In this document: positions 20,520 through 27,733 of the stretch, one piece after another
How the letters are laid out: every line of letters begins with the position of its first letter
Position numbering within the stretch: the stretch's first letter is position 1
Assembly: GCF_030731045.1 (NCBI RefSeq)
Contig: NZ_JAVALS010000021.1
Location: forward strand, 1-34,999
From: Arthrobacter horti
GTDB taxonomy: Bacteria; Actinomycetota; Actinomycetes; Actinomycetales; Micrococcaceae
Direction: 5' to 3'
Length of the DNA: 34,999 nucleotides
The notes under the pieces: generated by a model
The model's input: only the letters and a program-made list of their open reading frames with translations
What the model was told of the DNA's origin: nothing
Databases searched by the model: none
Made by a program: the position numbers and the translations under genes

Positions 20520-20545
20520 ATGCAAATGCATGCATTTGGTAGAGT
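20517..20545 (+). promoter_or_regulatory. promoter with embedded perfect palindrome, LLM monooxygenase-marR operon
   Basis: CAAATGCATGCATTTG (20523-20538) is a perfect 16-bp palindrome. It fills almost exactly the 17-base spacer between a weak -35 (TAGATG, 20517-20522, which includes the stop codon of the RND gene) and a -10 (TAGAGT, 20540-20545). The predicted start lies about 28 bases before the monooxygenase ATG. A MarR-family regulator is encoded second in the operon. A dimer bound here would block RNA polymerase, so this is the probable autoregulatory operator. Confidence 0.75.
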
Positions 20546-20579
20546 GGTGTCAAGACCACCGCGGAGCCAGGAGGCACAA

Positions 20580-21680
20580 ATGCAGATCGGGATCTTCTCC
20601 GTCAGCGACATCACCGCTGACCCGACCACCGGCGTCACCCCGAGCGAGAACGATCGCATCAAGGCCTCCGTGGCGATCGCCAAGAAGGCCGAAGAGGTGG
20701 GCCTGGACGTCTACGCGATCGGCGAGCACCACAATCGGCCCTTCTTCTCCAGCTCCCCCAGCACCACGCTGGCGTACATCGCGGCCCAGACGGAGCGCAT
20801 CCTGCTCTCCACCTCCACCACGCTGATCACCACCAACGACCCCGTGAAGATCGCGGAGGACTTCGCCATGCTGCAGCATCTGGCGAACGGGCGTGTGGAC
20901 ATCATGCTGGGCCGCGGCAACACCGCCCCCGTGTACCCGTGGTTCGGAAAGAACATTCAGGACGGCGTCAACCTGGCGATCGAGAACTACAGTCTGCTGC
21001 GCAAGCTGTGGGACGAGGACGTGGTGAACTGGGAGGGGCGCTTCCGCACCCCCCTGCAGAACTTCACCGCCACACCCCGCCCGCTGGACGGCGTCGCACC
21101 CTTCGTCTGGCACGGTTCCATCCGCACGCCGCAGATCGCCGAGCTCGCCGCCTACTACGGCGACGGCTTCTTCGCCAACAACATCTTCTGGCCCAAGGAG
21201 CACTTCCAGCGGCTCGTCACGCTCTACCGAGAGCGCTTCGAGCACTACGGCCACGGCACCGCCAAGCAGGCCGTCGTGGGCCTGGGCGGACAGTTCTTCA
21301 TGCGCAAGAACTCCCAGGACGCCGTGCGCGAGTTCCGCCCCTACTTCGACAACGCCCCGGTCTACGGCCACGGCCCGTCCCTGGAGGACTTCACCTCCCA
21401 GACGCCGCTCACGGTCGGCAGCCCGCAGGAGTTCCTGGAGAAGACCCTGTCTTTCCGGGAGACCTTCGGGGACTACCAGCGCCAGCTCTTCCTGGTGGAC
21501 CACGCCGGTCTTCCCCTGAAGACCGTGCTGGAGCAGCTCGACCTGCTCGGGGAAGTCCTTCCGGAACTGCGCAAGGGCTTCGCCGAGGGCCGGGCCCCGG
21601 AGGCTCCCGAAGGCCCCACACACGCTTCACGCGTGGAAGCCAAGGCGCAGGCCGCCGAGATCACCGGAACGGAGGCCTGA
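20580..21680 (+). CDS. LLM-class flavin-dependent oxidoreductase (luciferase-like monooxygenase)
   Basis: This 366-residue cytoplasmic protein has the bacterial-luciferase-like TIM barrel and is expected to use reduced FMN. It shows MQIGIFSVSDI at the N-terminus, EEVGLDVYAIGEHHN, the segment ILLSTSTTLITTNDPVKIAEDFAML (in part) and GRVDIMLGRGN, all usual in LLM oxidoreductases. The ATG at 20580 has AGGAGG 6 bases upstream. An earlier ATG at 20520 lies in the operator and has no ribosome site. The C-terminal 35 residues are charged, Ala/Glu-rich and probably flexible. The marR gene starts 1 base after its stop, so the two are coupled. The substrate is probably an electrophile or quinone-like compound sensed by that regulator, but this is inference. 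Confidence 0.92.
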   Translation: MQIGIFSVSDITADPTTGVTPSENDRIKASVAIAKKAEEVGLDVYAIGEHHNRPFFSSSPSTTLAYIAAQTERILLSTSTTLITTNDPVKIAEDFAMLQHLANGRVDIMLGRGNTAPVYPWFGKNIQDGVNLAIENYSLLRKLWDEDVVNWEGRFRTPLQNFTATPRPLDGVAPFVWHGSIRTPQIAELAAYYGDGFFANNIFWPKEHFQRLVTLYRERFEHYGHGTAKQAVVGLGGQFFMRKNSQDAVREFRPYFDNAPVYGHGPSLEDFTSQTPLTVGSPQEFLEKTLSFRETFGDYQRQLFLVDHAGLPLKTVLEQLDLLGEVLPELRKGFAEGRAPEAPEGPTHASRVEAKAQAAEITGTEA

Positions 21681-21681
21681 G

Positions 21682-22179
21682 ATGGCATCGAAGGAGACCC
21701 CCGGCCGGAGCGGATCCGTCCGTCTGGCCGCCGAGAGCTGGGAGGCCCTGTTCCGCGCCCAGGTCGCCGTGATGAGCAGGCTCCACGAGGGTCCGGCCTT
21801 CCGCACCGGCGGCGAACGCCTGAGCGACAAGGAGTACGACGTCCTCTTCACCCTCAGCCGCTGCCCCAGCGGCTGGCTCCGCCTCCACGAGATCAATGAA
21901 GGCGTGCTGCTGAACCAGTCCAGCCTCAGCCGGATGGTGGAGCGTCTGGAGAAGCGCGGACTCCTGGAGCGGATGACCGCCCCTGAGGACGGCCGCGGCG
22001 TGCTGATCCGTCTGACGGAGGAGGGCATCGCCGCTCAGAAGGAGGTGGGCCGCGCTCACGTCCGGGACATCGCCGGGCTGCTGCTGCCCGCCCTGGACGC
22101 CGAAGAGCTTGAGCAGCTCCGGCGGCTGACCACCAAGCTACGCGCGAACCTGCCCGAACGGGGCCAGCGGAGCCGCTGA
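21682..22179 (+). CDS. MarR-family transcriptional regulator
   Basis: This 165-residue winged-helix DNA-binding protein probably represses its own operon. The dimerisation helices flank a central wHTH. EYDVLFTLSRCPSGWLRLHEI (residues 51-71) leads into the recognition helix region LNQSSLSRMVERLEKRGLLER (77-97), and the wing has PEDGRGVLI, the usual D-x-R-G wing tip. One cysteine (C61) lies before the recognition helix and might sense oxidants, but a single cysteine is weak evidence. The gene starts 1 base after the monooxygenase stop. The palindrome at 20523-20538 in the operon promoter is the obvious target. No terminator is evident in the 102 bases before the next gene. Confidence 0.94.
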   Translation: MASKETPGRSGSVRLAAESWEALFRAQVAVMSRLHEGPAFRTGGERLSDKEYDVLFTLSRCPSGWLRLHEINEGVLLNQSSLSRMVERLEKRGLLERMTAPEDGRGVLIRLTEEGIAAQKEVGRAHVRDIAGLLLPALDAEELEQLRRLTTKLRANLPERGQRSR

Positions 22180-22281
22180 GCCGGCGTCGTGCACCCTGCG
22201 CGCCTCAAGTGCGCCCAAGGTCACAGCGAGTGCACAGCCTGCACCACGGAACCCACAGGCCCGAAGTGAAAGACTGATTCC

Positions 22282-22803
22282 ATGAGCGGCACCACGGATC
22301 TCGGCACCCGGCCGGTCCCCGGATTTCCCGGCGACCGCCCTTCGGGTTCCACCCCTGTCAGGGAGGGGACCCGGGGGGCGGTTCTCCGCGCCTGGCTGCG
22401 CTCTCCCCTGGCCGGCCAGGTGCTGCGCTTCACCGCCGTGGGCATCGTCTGCACCGTGGCCTCCATCAGCCTGTATGCCCTCCTGCGTCCGTCACTCGGC
22501 CCGCAATGGGCCAACCTTCTGGCGCTGGTCTCCACCTCGGTGCTCAACACCGCCTTGAACCGGGCCGCCACCTTCGGGATCACGGACCGCAGCGGCGCCG
22601 CCCGCGACCAGTTCCGCGGCCTCCTGGTGATGGGCATCGCCTGGGTGATCACGGCGTCCAGCCTTCTCCTGCTGCACTGGGTGCAGTCCGGTGCCACCGT
22701 GACGGAGGAACTCTGGACCACCACTCTGGCGGGCTTCGTGGCCACGGCCGTGCGGTTCGTGCTGTTCCGGCAGTGGATCTTCCGGCGGGCCATCAAGGGC
22801 TGA
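22282..22803 (+). CDS. GtrA-like small multi-pass membrane protein
   Basis: This 173-residue protein has a disordered Gly/Pro/Thr-rich N-terminus (about 1-40) and four predicted transmembrane helices. The helices are near LRFTAVGIVCTVASISLYALL (46-66), WANLLALVSTSVLNTALNRA, GLLVMGIAWVITASSLLLLH and TTLAGFVATAVRFVLFRQWIF. The pattern, with Asn and Arg in helix 2 and the ending RFxxFRxWIF, is typical of the GtrA/DPMS family. Members flip or help transfer polyprenyl-linked sugars in cell-wall or teichoic acid glycosylation. The ATG at 22282 has only a weak purine-rich site upstream. The gene ends 5 bases from the stop of the convergent unknown gene. The glycosyl substrate and partner are not evident here. 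Confidence 0.85.
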   Translation: MSGTTDLGTRPVPGFPGDRPSGSTPVREGTRGAVLRAWLRSPLAGQVLRFTAVGIVCTVASISLYALLRPSLGPQWANLLALVSTSVLNTALNRAATFGITDRSGAARDQFRGLLVMGIAWVITASSLLLLHWVQSGATVTEELWTTTLAGFVATAVRFVLFRQWIFRRAIKG

Positions 22804-22808
22804 GCGGG

Positions 22809-23804
22809 TTACACGCTCACGGCGCCGGTCCAGGGCATCGAATGTGAAGTCCAAGGGCCAATCACCTCAGGATTCGCTGGGCGCGTACGGGTCATCTGCG
22901 GCGACCAGGCCGAGGCCTTTGCCACGTCGACCGCTCGAACCCCGTCATCATGCGACGGGAAATCCTCAGGGGCGAACTCTGTCCACGCCGGGTTGGCCGC
23001 ACCGGGATCGAGATTCTCCAGAAGTGTTTGCAGCTCGTCTCCATCGGCCGGCTCGGTACCATCGGCGGTCTTCTCCGGAGAGCTGATTTCGGCGATCACT
23101 TGGCCACTCTCCCGCACGACGGCGCAGCTGACGAATCGCCCACCGACCGGCTTGAGCAGCACGTAGACCCCGTCCGGATGGCGGGCATGGACAAGGCGCG
23201 CCAGGAGCGACACTCTGGTCATCCCCAGTACCTCAAGCATCTGCTCTGCCATCCGCTCCGTGATTGAGATCGCCTGCCTGACTTCGTCTTCGTCCAGTGA
23301 ACCGGAATCGATCGGCAGATCGGGAAAGCCGTGCTCGCGAGTCCACTCCCAGGCGGCGTCCTCGATGCCGGCCCAATCATGCCCACTGGAGCCCCGCAGC
23401 TTCACGATCGGCCATTCGAGCCCATAGAGACGGGTCGCCGCCCAGAAACGGATCGCCTTCACTGTGGCCCACGGAAGGCTGTAGGCCCAGCCGGGATGGT
23501 CCTCACCGGTTTGGTAGTTGTAGCAGCTCGCCGCCAAGTAGATCTGGACCAGATGCCTGGGCTCGAGCGGACCACTCAGGATCTCCTCGACAGGGGTGAA
23601 CGTGTATTCCGGCTCGTCATACTCTTCCAAGTCGGAGTCAGACACCGCCACGTGGTTGAAGTGTGCCAGTGCTTGCCCGATCGACTGTGCGGTCGCAGTG
23701 TCCTCATAGTCAAAGTAGTGGTCCGGCATCTTACCGTTGCGGATTCTCCGGGCGACAGTCGCCAGAAGATCGATCAGATCCGTGCCGACAATGAACGAGC
23801 TCAA
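22809..23804 (-). CDS. protein of unknown function, acidic, TTG start
   Basis: I do not recognise this 331-residue protein. It starts at a TTG with AGGGGGG about 6 bases upstream; the next in-frame Met is residue 26. It is acidic and soluble, with no signal peptide or membrane helix. The N-terminal half is rich in aromatic residues (YFDYEDTATAQSIGQALAHF, YLAASCYNYQTGEDHPGW and WAGIEDAAWEWTREHGF). The middle has a helical region (ISITERMAEQMLEVLGMTRV), then a predicted strand-rich part around VYVLLKPVGGRFVSCAVV, and the C-terminus is low in order. Its GC content is visibly below that of its neighbours: three 60-base blocks at 23401, 23641 and 23701 hold 37, 38 and 32 G+C. It may be acquired. 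The long frame and the convergent arrangement with gtrA support coding. Confidence 0.7.
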   Translation of the reverse strand: MSSFIVGTDLIDLLATVARRIRNGKMPDHYFDYEDTATAQSIGQALAHFNHVAVSDSDLEEYDEPEYTFTPVEEILSGPLEPRHLVQIYLAASCYNYQTGEDHPGWAYSLPWATVKAIRFWAATRLYGLEWPIVKLRGSSGHDWAGIEDAAWEWTREHGFPDLPIDSGSLDEDEVRQAISITERMAEQMLEVLGMTRVSLLARLVHARHPDGVYVLLKPVGGRFVSCAVVRESGQVIAEISSPEKTADGTEPADGDELQTLLENLDPGAANPAWTEFAPEDFPSHDDGVRAVDVAKASAWSPQMTRTRPANPEVIGPWTSHSMPWTGAVSV

Positions 23805-23928
23805 TGTGGTCCCCCCTGTCCTTGCGAGCCGAGGCCGGCCCGGTTTCCGCAGCTTATCGCCGGCAATCGCTCCTGCCTAGGGGATGAGCGCCGCGGCCAT
23901 TCCAGGACTGCTGGGGGAACGTTCAGCG

Positions 23929-25077
23929 CTACGCCGGGGCGAACCGGCCCAGGATCTCCCCGACGGACCGCGCAACCACGTCCAGATCCTCCTGGCGCGT
24001 CCCGCTCTGCAGGCTGAACCGGACGGCCGTCTGGGCCACCTCCGCGGCGATCCCCATGGCCGTCAGCACGGCGGACGGCTCGGTGGAACCCGCGGCGCAG
24101 GCTGAACCGCTTGAACAGACGATGCCCCGGCGTTCCAGCTCCAGCAGCACGGTCTCCCCGGAGACGCCCGGGAAGCAGAAGGACGCGGAACCGGGCAGGC
24201 GCCGCTCGGGATGGCCTGTCAGCAGCGCCCCGGGGGCGGCATCGAGCACGGCCGCCACAAAGCGGTCACGGCGCGCTGCGAGGGCCGCTCCCCCGCTCAA
24301 CCGCTCGGCCTCGGCAAGTCCGAGGGCCGTGGCGAACGCCACCGCACCGGCCACGTCTTCGGTTCCGGAACGCCGGCCCCGCTGCTGGCCTCCCCCGTGG
24401 ATGAGTGCCTCGAACGGCGTCCGGGACTTCAGGAACAGCGCGCCATTGCCCTTCGGCGCCCCGAGCTTGTGGCCGGAGAGGGACAGCGCGTCCACGCCGA
24501 GGTCCTTCACTGACAGGGGCAGCGCCCCTCCGGCCTGAACGGCGTCCGTGTGGAACGGCACGCCGGCCTCGCGGGCGGCCGCGGCCAGGGACGCGACGTC
24601 CTGGACGGTCCCCACCTCATTGTTCGCATACATGACACTGACGACGGCGGTGCGCTCGCTCAGCAGCGCACGGAACGCGTCGGGATCCACCACACCGAGC
24701 CCGTCCACGGGCGCCACGTCGACGGAGAAGCCGTGCACACGCGCCAGGAAGTCCGCGGACTCCAGGACGGCGGGATGCTCGACGGCGCCCACCACCACCC
24801 GGTCCCGCTCCGGATCGCGGGCGCGCCGGGCCAGCGCGATGCCCTTCAGCCCGGCATTGTCGGCTTCGGTGCCGCCCGAGGTGAAGAGCACCTCGGCAGG
24901 CCGGCAGCCCAGCACTGCGGCCACGCGGCGTCGTGCGTCCTCCAGGGCGGCGCGGGCGGCCTCGCCGACCTCATGATGGCTCGACGGGTTCCCGTAGGTC
25001 CCGCTCAGCACGGGCCACATGGCCTGCAGGACCTCGGGGCGGACCGGGGTGGTGGCCGCCGCGTCGAGGTAGATCAC
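23929..25077 (-). CDS. cysteine desulfurase (NifS/IscS type) of the NAD operon
   Basis: This pyridoxal-phosphate enzyme takes sulfur from cysteine as a persulfide for iron-sulfur cluster assembly. The 382-residue class V aminotransferase fold shows MIYLDAAATTPVRPEV, FTSGGTEADNAGLKG, the histidine in VEHPAVL, the PLP lysine in SLSGHKLGAPKG and the active-site cysteine in CSSGSACAAGSTEPS. The GTG start overlaps the nadC stop as GTGA. As the last gene of nrtR-nadA-nadB-nadC, its likely job is to build or repair the [4Fe-4S] cluster of NadA, as proposed for the NifS-like protein beside nadABC in Bacillus subtilis. A more general Isc role cannot be excluded. The 125 bases between its stop and the unknown gene show no clear terminator. 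Confidence 0.94.
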   Translation of the reverse strand: MIYLDAAATTPVRPEVLQAMWPVLSGTYGNPSSHHEVGEAARAALEDARRRVAAVLGCRPAEVLFTSGGTEADNAGLKGIALARRARDPERDRVVVGAVEHPAVLESADFLARVHGFSVDVAPVDGLGVVDPDAFRALLSERTAVVSVMYANNEVGTVQDVASLAAAAREAGVPFHTDAVQAGGALPLSVKDLGVDALSLSGHKLGAPKGNGALFLKSRTPFEALIHGGGQQRGRRSGTEDVAGAVAFATALGLAEAERLSGGAALAARRDRFVAAVLDAAPGALLTGHPERRLPGSASFCFPGVSGETVLLELERRGIVCSSGSACAAGSTEPSAVLTAMGIAAEVAQTAVRFSLQSGTRQEDLDVVARSVGEILGRFAPA

Positions 25078-26024
25078 GGTGTGCTCTCTCCAGCTGAAAT
25101 ATCGATGTCCAGCCCGAGGTCCAGCGCCGCGACACTGTGGGTCAGGGCGCCGGAGGAGATGACGTCCACCCCGGTGGCGGCGATGTCCGCGATCGTCTCG
25201 AGGCGGACGTTCCCGCTGGCCTCCACGATGGCGCGGCCTGCGACGCAGCGCACGCCCTCGGCAAGGTCCTCCAGGGAGAAGTTGTCCAGCATGATGGTGT
25301 CCACCCCGGCGGCCAGGACGGGCTCGATCATGTCCAGGCGGTCGACCTCCACCTCCACGTGGACGGTGTGGCCCAGCCGGGACTTCCCGTCCAGGAGGGC
25401 CTGGGTGATCTTCGCCGGGTCGCCGCCGGTCAGCACGGCCAGGTGGTTGTCCTTGACCATGACCGCGTCGGAGAGGCTGTAGCGGTGGTTGGAACCGCCG
25501 CCGCAGCGCACGGCGTAGCGCTCCAGGACGCGCAGGCCCGGGGTGGTCTTGCGGGTGTCGGCCACCCTTGCACGAGTGCCGGTCACGGCTGCGACGAGGG
25601 CCGCCGTCGCCGTCGCGATGGCGCTCATGCGCTGAGAGAGGTTCAGGGCGATGCGCTCGCCCAGCAGCACCGAGCGGGCCGGGCCCTGAATCCGGGCGAG
25701 CACGTCCCCGGCCTGGAACTCGGCGCCGTCCTGGGCCAGGAGGTCCACCTGCACGGCGGGATCCACCAGTTCGAAGACGCGCCGGATGACCGGGCCGCCG
25801 CTCAGGACACCGGGCACGCGAGCGCGCAGGAGAGCATCGGCGCGGGCGTCGACGGGCAGGTAGGCCTCGCCCGTGAGGTCGCCGTGCGGGGAATCCTCCT
25901 CCAGCGCGGCCAGGATGATCCGGTCCACGGCACGCGGTTCCGGGAGGGCGAGGAAAGCGGCGGCGCTACGGAGTTCTGCAGTCATGGTCTCTGCTGTCAG
26001 GGTCATGAGGGCTGTCTGGGTCAT
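25074..26024 (-). CDS. nadC: nicotinate-nucleotide pyrophosphorylase (quinolinate phosphoribosyltransferase)
   Basis: This cytoplasmic enzyme converts quinolinate and PRPP to nicotinate mononucleotide, CO2 and pyrophosphate. The 316-residue protein shows EEDSPHGDLTG, GERIALNLSQRMSAIAT, ADTRKTTPGLRVLERYAVRCGG (in part), NHRYSLSDAVMVKDNHL, VEVEVDRLD and IMLDNFS, the standard QPRTase sequence. The ATG at 26024 overlaps the nadB stop as ATGA. Met also occurs at residues 7 and 14, and the first two Mets lie in an 18-bp tandem repeat (25993-26028), so the N-terminal residues are variable and the true start is uncertain by up to 13 codons. The enzyme core begins near residue 31. The stop overlaps the start of the desulfurase. 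Confidence 0.97.
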   Translation of the reverse strand: MTQTALMTLTAETMTAELRSAAAFLALPEPRAVDRIILAALEEDSPHGDLTGEAYLPVDARADALLRARVPGVLSGGPVIRRVFELVDPAVQVDLLAQDGAEFQAGDVLARIQGPARSVLLGERIALNLSQRMSAIATATAALVAAVTGTRARVADTRKTTPGLRVLERYAVRCGGGSNHRYSLSDAVMVKDNHLAVLTGGDPAKITQALLDGKSRLGHTVHVEVEVDRLDMIEPVLAAGVDTIMLDNFSLEDLAEGVRCVAGRAIVEASGNVRLETIADIAATGVDVISSGALTHSVAALDLGLDIDISAGESTP

Positions 26025-26028
26025 GAGG
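25993..26028 (-). repeat. 18-bp tandem duplication spanning the nadB stop and nadC start
   Basis: GCTGTCAGGGTCATGAGG (25993-26010) is directly followed by GCTGTCTGGGTCATGAGG (26011-26028), identical at 17 of 18 positions. Each copy carries a CAT that reads as an ATG start on the minus strand. The upstream copy holds the ATGA overlap of nadB and nadC. The duplication adds six residues to the NadC N-terminus. Confidence 0.9.
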
Positions 26029-27733
26029 TGGGAACCTTCCGGCCGGCGGTCTCAAGGGGTTCGGGCGAGGCGGGCATCGCGTGACCGCACCGGCTCAGGA
26101 GCCAGCCCTGGTGGCGGAGGTCAGGCGTTGCTCCGGCCGGGGCGTCCGAGCGGAAGTGGGCGCCGACGCCGACGGCGCGCGCCTGGGCGCCCGCCACCAG
26201 GGCGCGGGCGGCGAGGAGGCTGAGCCGCAGGCCGGCGTCGTCCACGTCCTCGGCAGCCAGCCATGCGTCCAGGGTGGCGGCCGCGTGGGCCAGGCCCTCC
26301 GCGGTGCGGGACATGCCGGCGTGCGTGGTCATGAGCTCCTGCAGAGCCTCCAGCGTGGCCCGCTGAGCTCGCTGCCGGACGTTTGAGCCCACTACCGCCG
26401 GCAGCGAGCTCAGCCCGGCGACAGCGAGTTCAGCGATGGTGGGGTCAGCAGTGACGACGTCAGCGAACGCGCCGTGGGCCGCGCCTGCTCCGCCCCGCAC
26501 CAGCGCCTCGATGACGCGGCGTCCGAAGACCAGGCCTTCCAGCAGCGAGTTCGAGGCCAGGCGGTTGGCGCCGTGAACACCGGTGCATGCCACCTCGCCG
26601 GCGGCCCACAGGCCTGGAACGGACGTCCGGCCGTCCAGGTCCGTGGCCACACCGCCCATCCAGTAGTGCGCCGCCGGGGCGACGGGGACCCTCTGGCGTT
26701 CCCAGTCGATCCCGGCGAGCGCCAGGGCGGCGCTGATGCTGGGGAAGCGCCGGGACAGGAACCCCGCCCCGTGGCGCTCCACGATGGGCCGGGCGTCCAG
26801 GTAGACGGCACCACCCGGGGCACCCAGCCGGTTGAGGTGATCGGCGACGGCTCGGGAGACCACGTCCCGCGGGGCCAGCTCGGCCAGCGGGTGGTACTCG
26901 GGCATGAAGCGGACGCCGTCGGCATCGAGGAGGACCGCGCCTTCGCCGCGCACCGCCTCGGAGACCAGCCAGCCGTCCTGGGCCTGGCCGGGCAGGCGCA
27001 GTGCCGTCGGGTGGAACTGTAGGAACTCGGCGTCGCGGATGACGGCGCCGGCCTCCAGCGCCAGGCCGACGCCTTCGGCGAGCGCTCCGACCGGGTTCGT
27101 GGTGCGGGCGAACAGGCGGCCCGCCCCGCCCGTGGCGAGCAGGACGTCGGACGCCGCCAGCTCGTAGCTGACCCCGGCGCGCTCGTAACGCACGCCGCGC
27201 ACGGCGGCGCCCGGCGTCGTCGTCGGCAGCCCGGTGACCCGGGCGTTCTCCACCAGCGTCGCCTTTCCGGCCATGACCTCCTGGACGACGGCGGACACCA
27301 GCGCGCGCACCATCCCGGCACCGGTGGCGTCCCCGCCGACGTGCAGGATGCGCGGGTGCGAATGCGCGGCCTCGAGCCCGAGGGAGTAGGCGCCGTCGGC
27401 ACCACGGTCGAAGCGGACACCGAAACGTTCAAGTGTGGCGATGTCCTGGGCGGCCGCAGAACAGAGGAGCCGGACGGCGTCTTCGTCGCAGAGCCCGGCG
27501 CCGGCGGCGAGCGTGTCCGCCACGTGGGCGTCCACCGAGTCGCCCGCGGCGCGCTGATCCTCCCCCAGGACGGCACAGATGCCGCCCTGGGCCGCGAAGC
27601 TGTTGCTCGCCTCCAGCTCGCCGCTGGTCAGCAGCGTGACCGGCAGCCCGGCGTCGGCGGCCAGCAGCGCCGCGTACAGGCCCGCGATCCCGGAGCCGAC
27701 GACGATCAGGCCGGCTTCCGCGGGCCGTGTCAT
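26021..27733 (-). CDS. nadB: L-aspartate oxidase
   Basis: This FAD enzyme oxidises L-aspartate to iminoaspartate, the first step of de novo NAD synthesis, and hands it to NadA. The 570-residue protein has the Rossmann motif LIVVGSGIAGLYAALLA near the N-terminus, SNSFAAQGGICAVL, the HPTALRLPG loop, the active-site region LAPRDVVSRAVADH, AAHYWMGGVATDLDGRTSVPG (in part) and GEVACTGVHGANRLASNSLLEGLVFG. All are typical of the succinate dehydrogenase/aspartate oxidase flavoprotein family. The ATG at 27733 overlaps the nadA stop (ATGA), and the open frame upstream is only the antisense-like frame of nadA. The C-terminal helical domain (about 430-550) is intact. Confidence 0.97.
   Translation of the reverse strand: MTRPAEAGLIVVGSGIAGLYAALLAADAGLPVTLLTSGELEASNSFAAQGGICAVLGEDQRAAGDSVDAHVADTLAAGAGLCDEDAVRLLCSAAAQDIATLERFGVRFDRGADGAYSLGLEAAHSHPRILHVGGDATGAGMVRALVSAVVQEVMAGKATLVENARVTGLPTTTPGAAVRGVRYERAGVSYELAASDVLLATGGAGRLFARTTNPVGALAEGVGLALEAGAVIRDAEFLQFHPTALRLPGQAQDGWLVSEAVRGEGAVLLDADGVRFMPEYHPLAELAPRDVVSRAVADHLNRLGAPGGAVYLDARPIVERHGAGFLSRRFPSISAALALAGIDWERQRVPVAPAAHYWMGGVATDLDGRTSVPGLWAAGEVACTGVHGANRLASNSLLEGLVFGRRVIEALVRGGAGAAHGAFADVVTADPTIAELAVAGLSSLPAVVGSNVRQRAQRATLEALQELMTTHAGMSRTAEGLAHAAATLDAWLAAEDVDDAGLRLSLLAARALVAGAQARAVGVGAHFRSDAPAGATPDLRHQGWLLSRCGHAMPASPEPLETAGRKVPTS

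Noticed and set aside
18945..20531. Long frames on both strands inside the RND gene
   Set aside because: They overlap the well-supported RND permease, are rich in Arg, His, Gly and Asp as expected from shifted GC-rich codons, and show no motifs.
20520..20579. ATG at 20520 as the start of the monooxygenase
   Set aside because: It lies within the predicted promoter and palindrome, upstream of the predicted transcription start, with no ribosome site. The ATG at 20580 has AGGAGG and the normal family N-terminus.
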